Shown: positions 32,101 through 43,600 of the stretch, in pieces
Layout: each line of letters starts with the position of its first letter
Position numbering within the stretch: the stretch's first letter is position 1
Assembly: GCA_027923505.1 (NCBI GenBank)
Contig: BROI01000013.1
Location: 858,796 to 922,795 of the forward strand
Direction: 5' to 3'
Length of the DNA: 64,000 nucleotides
Source of the DNA: Mayamaea pseudoterrestris
Taxonomy: Eukaryota; Bacillariophyta; Bacillariophyceae; Sellaphorales; Sellaphoraceae
The notes under the pieces: generated by a model
Databases searched by the model: none
The model's input: the letters and a program-made list of their open reading frames with translations, nothing else
Told to the model about the DNA's origin: nothing
Made by a program: the position numbers and the translations under genes

Positions 32101-35100
32101 ATTTGGGTGGCCAGGGCATGGGGCGTTTGACAGGGAAGAATCTGCAACTTGTGGTGTTGGCCATACCCACAGTGGAGGCCGTACCCATGTTTTCAGCCTC
32201 CAGGCAGTCCTTTTTGCACCATTTGAGACTCTGCACCTGTCAATGGCATACCCTGGACATGTTTTGCCTGACTCATTGGGTATTTGGGTGGCCAGGGCAT
32301 GGGGCGTTTGACAGGGAAGAATCTGCAACTTGTGGTGTTGGCCATACCCACAGTGGAGGCCGTACCCATGTTTTCAGCCTCCAGGCAGTCCTTTTTGCAC
32401 CATTTGAGACTCTGCACCTGTCAATGGCATACCCTGGACATGTTTTGCCTGACTCATTGGGTATTTGGGTGGCCAGGGCATGGGGCGTTTGACAGGGAAG
32501 AATCTGCAACTTGTGGTGTTGGCCATACCCACAGTGGAGGCCGTACCCATGTTGTCAGCCTCCAGGCAGTCCTTTTTGCACCATTTGAGACTCTGCACCT
32601 GTCAATGGCATACCCTGGACATGTTTTGCCTGACTCATTGGGTATTTGGGTGGCCAGGGCATGGGGCGTTTGACAGGGAAGAATCTGCAACTTGTGGTGT
32701 TGGCCATACCCACAGTGGAGGCCGTACCCATGTTGTCAGCCTCCAGGCAGTCCTTTTTGCACCATTTGAGACTATGCACCTGTCAATGGCATACCCTGGA
32801 CATGTTTTGCCTGACTCATTGGGTATTTGGGTGGCCAGGGCATGGGGCGTTTGACAGGGAAGAATCTGCAACTTGTGGTGTTGGCCATACCCACAGTGGA
32901 GGCCGTACCCATGGTGTCAGCCTCCAGGCAGTCCTTTTTGCACCATTTGAGACTCTGCACCTGTCAATGGCATCCCCTGGACATGTTTTGCCTGACTCAT
33001 TGGGTATTTGGGTGGCCAGGGCATGGGGCGTTTGACAGGGAAGAATCTGCAACTTGTGGTGCTGGCCATCCCGCGCCACATCGCGCGGTGGCCCCAGGGT
33101 GCGTACCCATGTTGTCAGCCTCCAGGCAGTCCTTTTTGCACCATTTGAGACTCTGCACCTGTCAATGGCATCCCCTGGACATGTTTTGCCTGACTCATTG
33201 GGTATTTGGGTGGCCAGGGCATGGGGCGTTTGACAGGGAAGAATCTGCAACTTGTGGTGTTGGCCATACCCACAGTGGAGGCCGTACCCATGTTGTCAGC
33301 CTCCAGGCAGTCCTTTTTGCACCATTTGAGACTCTGCACCTGTCAATGGCATACCCTGGACATGTTTTGCCTGACTCATTGGGTATTTGGGTGGCCAGGG
33401 CATGGGGCGTTTGACAGGGAAGAATCTGCAACTTGTGGTGTTGGCCATACCCACAGTGGAGGCCGTACCCATGTTGTCAGCCTCCAGGCAGTCCTTTTTG
33501 CACCATTTGAGACTCTGCACCTGTCAATGGCATACCCTGGACATGTTTTGCCTGACTCATTGGGTATTTGGGTGGCCAGGGCATGGGGCGTTTGACAGGG
33601 AAGAATCTGCAACTTGTGGTGTTGGCCATACCCACAGTGGAGGCCGTACCCATGGTGTCAGCCTCCAGGCAGTCCTTTTTGCACCATTTGAGACTCTGCA
33701 CCTGTCAATGGCATACCCTGGACATGTTTTGCCTGACTCATTGGGTATTTGGGTGGCCAGGGCATGGGGCGTTTGACAGGGAAGAATCTGCAACTTGTGG
33801 TGTTGGCCATACCCACAGTGGAGGCCGTACCCATGGTGTCAGCCTCCAGGCAGTCCTTTTTGCACCATTTGAGACTCTGCACCTGTCAATGGCATCCCCT
33901 GGACATGTTTTGCCTGACTCATTGGGTATTTGGGTGGCCAGGGCATGGGGCGTTTGACAGGGAAGAATCTGCAACTTGTGGTGTTGGCCATACCCACAGT
34001 GGAGGCCGTACCCATGTTGTCAGCCTCCAGGCAGTCCTTTTTGCACCATTTGAGACTCTGCACCTGTCAATGGCATCCCCTGGACATGTTTTGCCTGACT
34101 CATTGGGTATTTGGGTGGCCAGGGCATGGGGCGTTTGACAGGGAAGAATCTGCAACTTGTGGTGTTGGCCATACCCACAGTGGAGGCCGTACCCATGTTG
34201 TCAGCCTCCAGGCAGTCCTTTTTGCACCATTTGAGACTCTGCACCTGTCAATGGCATACCCTGGACATGTTTTGCCTGACTCATTGGGTATTTGGGTGGC
34301 CAGGGCATGGGGCGTATGAGGGGTAAGAATCTGCAACTTGTGGTGTTGGCCATCCCACAGGGGAAGGCCGTCCCATGGTGTCAGCCTCCAGGCAGTCCTT
34401 TTTGCACCATTTGAGACTCTGCACCTGTCAATGGCATACCCTGGACATGTTTTGCCTGACTCATTGGGTATTTGGGTGGCCAGGGCATGGGGCGTTTGAC
34501 AGGGAAGAATCTGCAACTTGTGGTGTTGGCCATACCCACAGTGGAGGCCGTACCCATGTTGTCAGCCTCCAGGCAGTCCTTTTTGCACCATTTGAGACTC
34601 TGCACCTGTCAATGGCATACCCTGGACATGTTTTGCCTGACTCATTGGGTATTTGGGTGGCCAGGGCATGGGGCGTTTGACAGGGAAGAATCTGCAACTT
34701 GTGGTGTTGGCCATACCCACAGTGGAGGCCGTACCCATGGTGTCAGCCTCCAGGCAGTCCTTTTTGCACCATTTGAGACTCTGCACCTGTCAATGGCATA
34801 CCCTGGACATGTTTTGCCTGACTCATTGGGTATTTGGGTGGCCAGGGCATGGGGCGTTTGACAGGGAAGAATCTGCAACTTGTGGTGTTGGCCATACCCA
34901 CAGTGGAGGCCGTACCCATGGTGTCAGCCTCCAGGCAGTCCTTTTTGCACCATTTGAGACTCTGCACCTGTCAATGGCATACCCTGGACATGTTTTGCCT
35001 GACTCATTGGGTATTTGGGTGGCCAGGGCATGGGGCGTTTGACAGGGAAGAATCTGCAACTTGTGGTGTTGGCCATACCCACAGTGGAGGCCGTACCCAT

Positions 35101-35617
35101 GTGGTGTCAGCCTCCAGGCAGTCCTTTTTGCACCATTTGAGACTCTGCACCTGTCAATGGCATCCCCTGGACATGTTTTGCCTGACTCATTGGGTATTTG
35201 GGTGGCCAGGGCATGGGGCGTTTGACAGGGAAGAATCTGCAACTTGTGGTGTTGGCCATACCCACAGTGGAGGCCGTACCCATGGTGTCAGCCTCCAGGC
35301 AGTCCTTTTTGCACCATTTGAGACTCTGCACCTGTCAATGGCATACCCTGGACATGTTTTGCCTGACTCATTGGGTATTTGGGTGGCCAGGGCATGGGGC
35401 GTTTGACAGGGAAGAATCTGCAACTTGTGGTGTTGGCCATACCCACAGTGGAGGCCGTACCCATGGTGTCAGCCTCCAGGCAGTCCTTTTTGCACCATTT
35501 GAGACTCTGCACCCGTCATGCCCCTCTTTTTGCCTGACTCATTGGGTATTTGGGTGGCCAGGGCATGGGGCGTTTGACAGGGAAGAATCTGCAACTTGTG
35601 GTGTTGGCCATACCGAC
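23165..35617. repeat. sat1: 181-bp tandem satellite array, about 69 copies
   Basis: Head-to-tail units repeat every 181 bp over 12.4 kb with very high mutual identity. Recognisable blocks are CTGCAACTTGTGGTGTTGGC, CCACAGTGGAGGCCGTACCC, CAGCCTCCAGGCAGTCC, GCACCTGTCAATGGCAT, GACATGTTTTGCCTGACTC and GTATTTGGGTGGCCAGGGC. A few sites vary between units: GGTGTC/GTTGTC/GTTTTC after ACCCAT, CTATGCACC/CTCTGCACC, and ATACCC/ATCCCC. Because 181 is not a multiple of three, apparent open frames of 62-209 residues recur on both strands; they shift with the period and are not genes. Irregular units occur near 25080, 27410, 30503, 31350, 31890, 33060 and 34310. Confidence 0.97.
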
Positions 35618-36080
35618 AGTAGGGAGAAAAGACGTTTCAAGCCTAAAGCCGGGCTTGAATCCTTGTTAGTACCTCTTGAGACGAAAGTCTGCACCTGTCA
35701 GCGCATCCCCTGGCATGTATATTGTCTACCGTTCGTGTATTTGGTGGCCATCCCGTAGGCGGATGGCTCGTCCGTTTCAAATTGGCAGTATAGTCTTCAC
35801 TGCTGGTGGTGTTTGCACGGCTTCGCTCTGTAGAGTCCGAACATTCGCTGTGTCCGCCGGTTCCGGTTCTGATGTACCTGCGGTAGTCTTTCACGTTGTC
35901 AGTCGTGAATTCTTCGGTACGGTGAAGTGTGTAGGGTTTGGGCCAGTGGCTGACTTTCATCTCGCCTCGTCGTAGGAGTGTGGTCGTGAACGGGATGTTC
36001 CGTGTCTTGGTGCCGCTGGGACCGTGTCGATGTCCTTTTCAATGTTGCTTTGTTCGTCGGCCAAAACGGGGATCCCAGCA
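35618..36080 (-). repeat. 3' LTR of the second Copia element
   Basis: Matches the 5' LTR at 46109-46619 in the same orientation. On the minus strand it starts TGCTGGGATCCCCG, right after a polypurine tract, and ends ...TTTTCTCCCTACT, so the usual terminal CA is not evident. Shared landmarks include the segments around GGCCATCCCGTAGGC, TGGCAGTATAGTCTTCACTG, GTGTAGGGTTTGGGCCAGTG and GTTCGTCGGCCAAAACGGG. It is 463 bp against 511 bp for the partner, with many single-base indels. The last about 140 bp (35618-35757) diverge strongly from the partner and resemble sat1. The end of the RNase H frame reads into this LTR. Confidence 0.85.
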
Positions 36081-36092
36081 CCCTTCCCTTGG
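36081..36092 (-). other. Polypurine tract of the second Copia
   Basis: On the minus strand the bases immediately before the 3' LTR read CCAAGGGAAGGG, a purine-rich primer site for plus-strand synthesis. Its position directly against the LTR start TGCTGG fixes that LTR boundary. Confidence 0.7.
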
Positions 36093-38447
36093 AGAGCGAT
36101 GGCTTCAGGCATTGAATCCATCTTGTAGTACTCATCCTCTCCAACTAGGATCCGTGCATGGCGATTGAAGGTAGAAAGGTCCAAGTTCTTGGTGAAGATG
36201 TCGGCAGTGTTCTTCTTGGTTTCAATGTACTTGACAAGGAGGATGCCGTGTTCTTTGAGCTCTCGAGCGAAGTTGTGGCGTACGTCAACATGGCGTGTGC
36301 GCCCTCCTGTCTTCCAGCTGTTGATGATGTCGATTGCGCCGCTGTTGTCCATTTCCAAGACCATTGGCAGTTGGACTTTGAGGCCTATTGACTGAAGAAT
36401 GGCATGTGTGTGTAGCATGTCTTGTATGACGTCGGTACCTGCGGACATTTCAGACTCAGTTACTGAAAGGGAGACGTGTTTCTGTAGGCGGCAAACTCTC
36501 GCGGACGGAACACCTTCAGGTAGGTGATGCCACCGGAATGACTCTTGTGCTTGTCGGGATCCTTGGCGTAATTTGAGTGCGCTTCTGGCGCTGAGATAAA
36601 GACGTGGTTTGGGCCGGTATACTCGCGGTTTGGGAGGAACAGTCTGCCTCTCTTTGGTGTTGCACACATGTAGCGGATGGCTCGGCACGTCATGGCTTTC
36701 CCTGGGCTTTCTTCCCGTTTTGCTGATCATTTATGGCGTAGAGGTGTCTCTGGTCGAGACCATCGGGCGAGGTAAAGTAGTTTGCCTAGGCCTTGTCGAA
36801 GAGTCTCTGTTTTGTTGCTAGCGGAGCCCTTTGACGCATGGTACCTACAGTGGTGCAGGACCATGCCTCTTGGCGTTCGCCGGGGATGACTCGTCTTGTA
36901 AGCTTTGTAGGAGGACTGGTTGCGTCCATCGCATGTAGTTTTCGCCTCGTTCATCTTGCAACCGATGTATTCGTCCATTGCGCCGTCCCCTCTTCGCCGT
37001 CAAAGTGCTGTAGAAGTCTGTTTCTTTGTCTTCAATCATGTCTCGGGGCCGCTTAACAGGAGATCGTCGATGTGCGAGACGATGTGCATGTGGCGGTCGC
37101 CATCTTGTTTGTAAAACAGGCAAGGGTCGGCAACGCTCCGTTCAAAACCTATTTGTCGAAGTGCTTTGACCAGTTGGTCCCAGAACGCTCGCGCAGCTTG
37201 TTTAGTTCCGTATAGCGTGCGCTTGAGTAGCCAAACGTGATTGGGTGGATAGTCGTCTTGGAAACCTTCAGGTATGTGCATGTAACACTCGTGGCCTTCG
37301 TCAAACGTGTGTGAGGAATGCTCCGCTTATATCGAAGATGTGTGGCTCGTATCCCATCATGATGGCAAGAGTTGTGACAATCTTGATGGACGTTGGCGAT
37401 GCTACTGGAGATGAGATCTTGTTGCTGTCGTAGTGGATTCCGTCTTCTTGTTCGTAGCCTCTTGCTGTGATTCGTGCTTTGTATGTGCCGTTTGACTTCT
37501 TCTTGAGCACCCACTTGCTTGTCATGCACTTTGTTCGAGGTGGTATCATGCTGCGTGAAACGACTTGGAATGTGCCGTGCTTGATGAGGTTGTCCTTCTC
37601 CTTGTGAATTGCCTTGATCCATTCGGGACGCTCTGGACTGCCCATGGCTTGCTTGAATTTGATCGTATGCAACTCTTCTGTGTTGATGAATCCGCCTCCA
37701 ATGCCTGCTCCAACGCACGCAAACTCTCCGAGTGTGGGAATGGGAGACGCGTCGTAGAAGATGCTTGCACTAGACGGCGTGCTGGGCATGTCGCGGAAGA
37801 AGTATTCAAAGGTGGAGTTCGTGGGTTCGTTTGGTGGTTCGCTTGTCTCGTCGAGGTTTAAATGGATTTCTGCAGGGATCAAGTCGGCGCTATGGAAGCT
37901 TTGTTGATCTTCATGGTCGTTTTCTTGTTGGTATGGCGAATCATGAACGGATGTATGTGTGTCGTCGTGAATCGTTGAAGAGGGAACGTGTAGGAGGTCG
38001 GCCATGATGGCAAGTTGTTCTGGCGGTAGATCGATTTGCTGGTTTGTCGACTCGTCGCTTTCGTCTTGTGTCTCGGTGACTAGTATAGATGTTTTATCTT
38101 CATGGTCATCTGGGTTGAAACCCTTCCCGAGTTGAAGAGTCGGGCTGCAAACATTGGAGACTCGAGTCGTGATCACTGTTTCGATAGACGCTTGAGGTGC
38201 GGCTGGTTGAGGTGCGGGACGTCCATTTGCTCGTGTGAGCTCTTCTTCATATTCATCGTCGTCTGCATTAATGTCCCACAGCCCGATTGCTTGACTGTCT
38301 CCTGCACTGCTATGGTCGTCGGCTCTTGGGACTAAGTCGGGTATGGAATCATTTAATGATACGGAGTCGTCGTCGCGCTCGTGTGATGGCTCGTAGGCAG
38401 CTTCGTAACGTTGATCTTGTGTAGGCAAACAGAAACTATCTTCGTTG

Positions 38448-38840
38448 CACCTGTCAATGGCATACGCTGTCACATGCGCTGCTGTACTCGGTATTTCGGG
38501 GTACCAGGGCATGGGGCGTTCGACGAGACTGATTCTGCATCTTGTGGTCGCCATGCCCACAGTGGAGTACCCTGCTTTTCAGCCTCGCAGTACTTTTTGC
38601 ACATTTGGACTCTGCTGATCTGTCACTGGCATACCGTTGGCAGTTTTTTGCCTGACTCATTGGGAATTTGGGTGGCCAGGCATGGCGGCGAATGTTGCAG
38701 GGACTGATCGGTCAACTCGTTGGTGTTCTTGGCCTTTCTCACGTGGTGCGAGGCCACCATATTGTCGTGAGCCTGGCAGATGATCTTGAGCTTTGCGATC
38801 CTCGTGAGTGATTTGAGACTATGCACGTGTCTTTGAATTG
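38448..38840. repeat. Two diverged sat1-like units inside Copia pol
   Basis: Collinear blocks of sat1 appear in order: GCACCTGTCAATGGCATAC, CCAGGGCATGGGGCGTT, CCCACAGTGGAG, then in a second unit TTTTTTGCCTGACTCATTGG, ATTTGGGTGGCCAG, and finally TTTGAGACTATGCAC. Unit starts at 38448, about 38618 and about 38824 give lengths of about 170 and 206 bp. The blocks are separated by unrelated bases. They straddle the break between the integrase frame (ending 38623) and the reverse transcriptase frame (starting 38560). Confidence 0.75.
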
Positions 38841-40674
38841 CGTTTGCTTGGCGATCGGCGATTGTAGTATGCGCTCTTGGAGATTGAGGCGTATTGAGTA
38901 TGTCTGTTCCTTCTTCTTGCGCGCTTGTTGGTGCATTCGCATTTGGGTGGTATATTGTAAGTGCAGTTGGATTGAAGGTGTCGGGCGCTGATTGGATTGA
39001 GTTTGTTGGTGAGGCTTCCGATGCTTCTGGAGTGTCATGGTCAATCAGATCAATCAGCGAGGTAGATCGTGTCAGGATGCGCTTTGTATGGAACGTTGGT
39101 TTCTTCTTGTTCTTGTCGTCTGGAGATTTCGCGGGTGGCGGCGGCAAATTCTCATGGTGATGCGGTGAGAAAAGACTGCTGTAGTTGCTGCTGCAGGAAA
39201 TGACGTCAACGAGTGGTGTAGTGACGATTTCGTGACGCGGGGGCTTAGGTTGAAAGTACGGTCGGTGAAGAAATGTGACGTCCTTGACGTCATGTACGCG
39301 ATTGGTCTCGGGATTGAAGACGCGATAGCATCTGCTCGGGTGATTTTTGCTGTAGCCGACAAAGATGCCTTGGAATCCTTTAGGTGCAAGATGAGACTTT
39401 AATCCGGATATCACGACAGTGACTGCTTCGCCGTATGGATGTAGATTCTTGATGATGGGCGACTCGGTGCCGTAGAAGTGTTTGAATCGAGTTGCTAGAG
39501 TGCCCTTGTGCTCGACGATAGCAAGATTGTCCATGTCGGTTGAGTATTCGAAGGCAGACGGTGCCAAATGAAACCGAATTGAAGGTGGAATGTTTTGGGC
39601 TGTGAATATGGCGCGCGTGCGGTTGGTAAGCGTCGGGAATCCAATCTCGACAAGACTGTTCTGCTGTGGAGTGTCTCTTGCCGTCCATTCAATCTCGATT
39701 GGCAATTTCCAAGCGGAGCTCTTCATTGACTTGGCTAATGCTTGGTTCTCTCCGGCGTTGTCCATTCGAAGGTATTTGACTGTAATGCCGCGTTGGATGA
39801 GATAGTAGAGCATCTGGCATGTCGGCTCGACGATTTCCCCTTTGGTGCGGTACATGGCGCTATGCTTGTAGCCTGTCGCTTCATCGACAATGAGTTGCCA
39901 TTGCGGTTGAATGGAGGAGAATCCAAGTTCTGATTTGCTCTTCATGACTCTGAATGACGAAAGATCCATGTAGAGTCGCTCGCCTGGCTCTGTGGCTCGG
40001 ATGCGCGGCGATATTTGAGGGACCGGTTGCTTCTTGGCTTTTCCTATTGCGCAGGCGACGCACTTGTTCTTGGACGATCCGTGTATTTCCCATCTGAAGT
40101 GTTTGGCAATTGCGAGTGTCATTTGAGGGCTTTGATGTCCACACAGCTCGTGCATTTGTTTATAGGAGAGACGGCGTGTCGGAAGCAAGTTGGCTGCAAT
40201 CATGGCGAACTCGTTGCGAGGCGCTTGAACTAATGGCATTGGAATGACTCGTCTCAAGTACATGCAGTAAAGATGACCTCGCTTGGTAGGAATCAGCAAG
40301 TCGAAGACGATGGAGTGTTGGTTTTCTTTTTCTAGCCAGATCTTCTTGTTGCCGCTGCGGAGGTTCCATCCTGTCGCTAAACGTTGAGTGATGCTGAATA
40401 GATTGAAGGCACAGTCTGCAACGCATACCCGAGAGTGGAGGGCGTCGACCGAAGCTAATTGCCATGGTTTAAGTCGGCGAGCGACTTTTGATTTCCCATT
40501 GTGATGCCTTCATTTCGTATCTGTCGGGCATCGAACAGGCCTTCTGGAGATGTGTGCAGTCGACGGTTGCTGCGTGTCCGGATTTCGGAATGCTTCAGTA
40601 GCCAAGTTGGGGACACGTATGGATCGTGGATAGATTGCGGACGATTGTTGGTGTTGTTTCCCGCGTGGATGGCG

Positions 40675-43600
40675 CTACCGGTGTACCTCAGGATGCATTG
40701 GCTCTGGTAATGATTGTTTGTTGTGTTGGGTTGCGGGGCTGGAATCTGCGCCGCTGCGCTTCGCTGCGTGTCTGCCTCCGCCTTTTGCACGAGGGTCTAG
40801 TAGTTCCTGTCGTTCTGCTTCTCTCTCGCTTTCTGGAAATTGGTCGAGGTAGTTGAAAGTCGTTAAGTCTTTGCTGAATTCCAAGCCGACGTTGCGGAGG
40901 TCTTCTTCTAGTGTGCTGCGCGTTCGCAATGTTCCTTCGAGTGCTCGTCTTTTGACTTCCTTGGCAATTGCATGATCGATGACGACTTTTAAACGTTCGT
41001 CAAACAGTGCTTCCTCGTCTTCTTCATTGATTTCTTCGAACCAGAAGATGAGATCCTTGAGGAAACGCCTTTGGCTGAAACGTTCAAGCATGCACAGTCG
41101 TGCGGCGCTTGCAGGGTTTGTCTCGATGTCTTGCTCATCCTTCTTTATTTGTTGGATGGTGGTTTCGTAGCGCGCTCGAGAAACGACATGCTCAGGCGCT
41201 TGATTGCGGTGTTCCCAGGATTGAAGAAAAGCTTGATAGCCTTCATAGGTGAAGGAGTCTGATCCGTAGCTTTGACTGCTCGGGTACGCATCTGAATCGT
41301 AAGTTGCGTCGTCTGAGTTGGTTTCTTCGTCGCCAGGATTGCTCATGATGATTTCGACTCGCTCTGTATCCCAGACTCGGAGACCAGTGAATTGGTAGTA
41401 GCGGTCTCGCGTTGAGTCGATTGCTTCTTGATGCGTAAAGGCGTGTGGCATGGCTATGTGCTCGAGAAAGAACTCTTGTAGATCGGCAAACATCACTTTT
41501 ATGGCGTCTGACAGCTCGTATAGTGGGGGATTGATGAACAGGACGCTTTGCAAGACGTGGAATGGCGGTAGATCATTCGAGTTGGCTTGTGGCGGAATGT
41601 TGTTTGGAATTCTTGGAGCAAAGGTTGGATACAAGTGCTCGACTTCTTTTAGCTCGTCTGCTGTAAGGAAGTCTTTGGGTAGCCAGTCTCCTCGCCATTG
41701 CGCAAAGCTTGTCGCTACAAGTTCTTCTACACTTTCTTCTTCTTTCAATTCAATTGGAGGACTTGTTGTTGGAGTTGAATCCTTGTCGGCGCTGCAAGTT
41801 GTGACGTTGTCGGTGCGCTCATGTGTGTCGCATTCGTTGGCGTTTGTGGTTGTTGGCTCAAGATTAGTGGCTTCAGTTGTGTCGCTGCTCGTTGTGACGT
41901 TATTGGTGCTTTGCGTAGCGTCGTAGCCATGGTAGGAATCGTTGAGGTTGCTTGCTTGTTCTTCAATTGATGTGTGGACTTGTTGCTCCGATTTACTTGG
42001 CTCGTCTTGTTTGTGAAATGGCAGACCCTTCCCGTCTTCTTGCTTCGTTTGCTCAAGTGTTTCAATGTTTTGAATTAAAGTGCTGAAGTGTCTCCGTTCT
42101 TGCTCGGTTGGAGTCTTGCTGTTGACAAATTCGTCTTCAAAGTCACTTTCTTCTTCATCACTTGTGCTTGGGTCGCCGCATATGGATGCCCAACTGCGTC
42201 CATTGAGATTTGACGATGGAAGATTTGGCTTTGGCTTTGGTGACTCACTCGTTGCGGACGACTTTGTTAAAGACACTAATTCGACGGCTTGCTTCTTGTT
42301 GGTGGAGCTTGACGTTGGTCTTGCACGTTTCGTTCGAGTTGTTGGTGGTGCTGGAGGCTGCTCGATTGATGAATCGTCTTCTGATGAATAGTCTTTAATC
42401 TGATGTGGCTGTAGACCGCGCCAATTGGTTTGTGGATATAAAGGCGACTGTGTTGGAGCTGCAGGAGTGCGAGTAGGGAGTGCTGGATAAGTTTCATCAA
42501 CTAAGTCGGCATGTATGAAGGCAAATTCGCTCCTTGAGTTTGTAGAAGGATACCGGCGGCTTGAAGAGGAACGTTGCGAAGAGGAACGATGCGATCGCTG
42601 AGTCAACTGAAGGGCTTCGTGTACTGCTGCAAGTCCTTGTTCGAGTAGTAATGGCGCTTGACGAGGCACTTGTTCACGCATAATGGTTCGCGGGTGAGGT
42701 TCTTGATGATGGTTTTGATGATCAAGTTGGCGCGGTTGCTCTTGTTGATCTCGGCGACGATAATCATTGTCTCTTGGTTGGTCTCTTGCGCGCTCGTTGT
42801 TGCGATTCTGTCGATAACGACGGTCTTCTTGCTGATCATCTTGTGGAAGACGACGATCTTGCTGTCGATTTGAATTGCGAGGACGCTCTCTTGGTCGTTC
42901 TAAACCACGCTCTTGTTGCTCTCGTGCTTCTTCATCTTCCAATTGACGACGAGCTTCGATTGACAGGCGAGTGTTCCATCCTCGAGGACGACGATGGGCG
43001 TTTTCGACTCGTTCAAAGCAGTCGGCGCTTCGATGATATGGTTGATGGCAAAGGTAGCATTTGAATGATGGTGGATTTCGCGTGTTGTTATAGTTGGTTT
43101 GCGGGCGTTCATTGCGAGTTGGTGGTGCTTGATGTTGACGAGTGTTTTGTTGGCGTGAAGTTTCTTGTTGCGGCGGTTCTGGTTGCGCTGCATATAGAAC
43201 AATCTCGTTGACTCCTTGTATTAAAGCTTCTTCATCTTCTGCTGCGTAAATCGTTTGGTAGATAGTCGACACGACGCCTTCCATTTCGGTCTTGGTCAGG
43301 GCGCGTTGCTTGGTCTTTTGCTCTTGCGCTAGAGCGAGGCAGTATTGAGGCGGCAGCTTGTTCATGAGCGTAGCCATCAGGTCTTCTGCAAGAAGTGTTT
43401 GGTTGAACTTGATGGCTTGCGATTGCATGAGGTCGATGAGGTCTTGAGGATTTGCTGTTGGTCGTTCGAGCTTGAGATTTTGAATGCTTCGTTGGTAAAG
43501 TGTTGGCGCCATGAACTTGTCTGGAGAGAACTTGATTTCCAATGCGTTGATAACTTTCCAAGCTTCGCCTCCTGGGTACTCGGTTGATTCTGCTCCGACA

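Larger units (their letters stand above)
35957..40450 (-). pseudogene. Copia pol (integrase, reverse transcriptase, RNase H), broken by frameshifts
   Basis: Read on the minus strand. A pre-integrase region with CVADCAFNLFSITQRL and a zinc-binding HELCGHQ...CVAC motif (about 40050-40160) precedes the integrase core: LYMDLSSF, LRMDNAGEN and TPQQNSLVEIGFP give the DDE residues. A Pro/Ser-rich stretch follows. Then reverse transcriptase: PEWIKAIHKEKDNLIKHG, WVLKKKSNGTYKARITARG, FDISGAFL (first Asp), WLLKRTLYGTKQAARAFW and SHIDDLLLSG (YxDD-like). GKLLYLARWSRPE and an RNase H with EMDNSGAIDI and ADIFTKNL end the protein. Frame changes near 38.6, 37.3, 37.04, 36.8 and 36.73 kb break it. No clear protease catalytic DSG/DTG was found; a TGSAIHA segment near 40660 has Tyr where Asp is expected. 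Confidence 0.85.

Noticed and set aside
23165-35617. Dozens of recurrent open frames of 62-209 residues on both strands
   Set aside because: They repeat with the 181-bp unit, rotate frame because 181 is not divisible by three, overlap on both strands and have no domain character; they are satellite artefacts.
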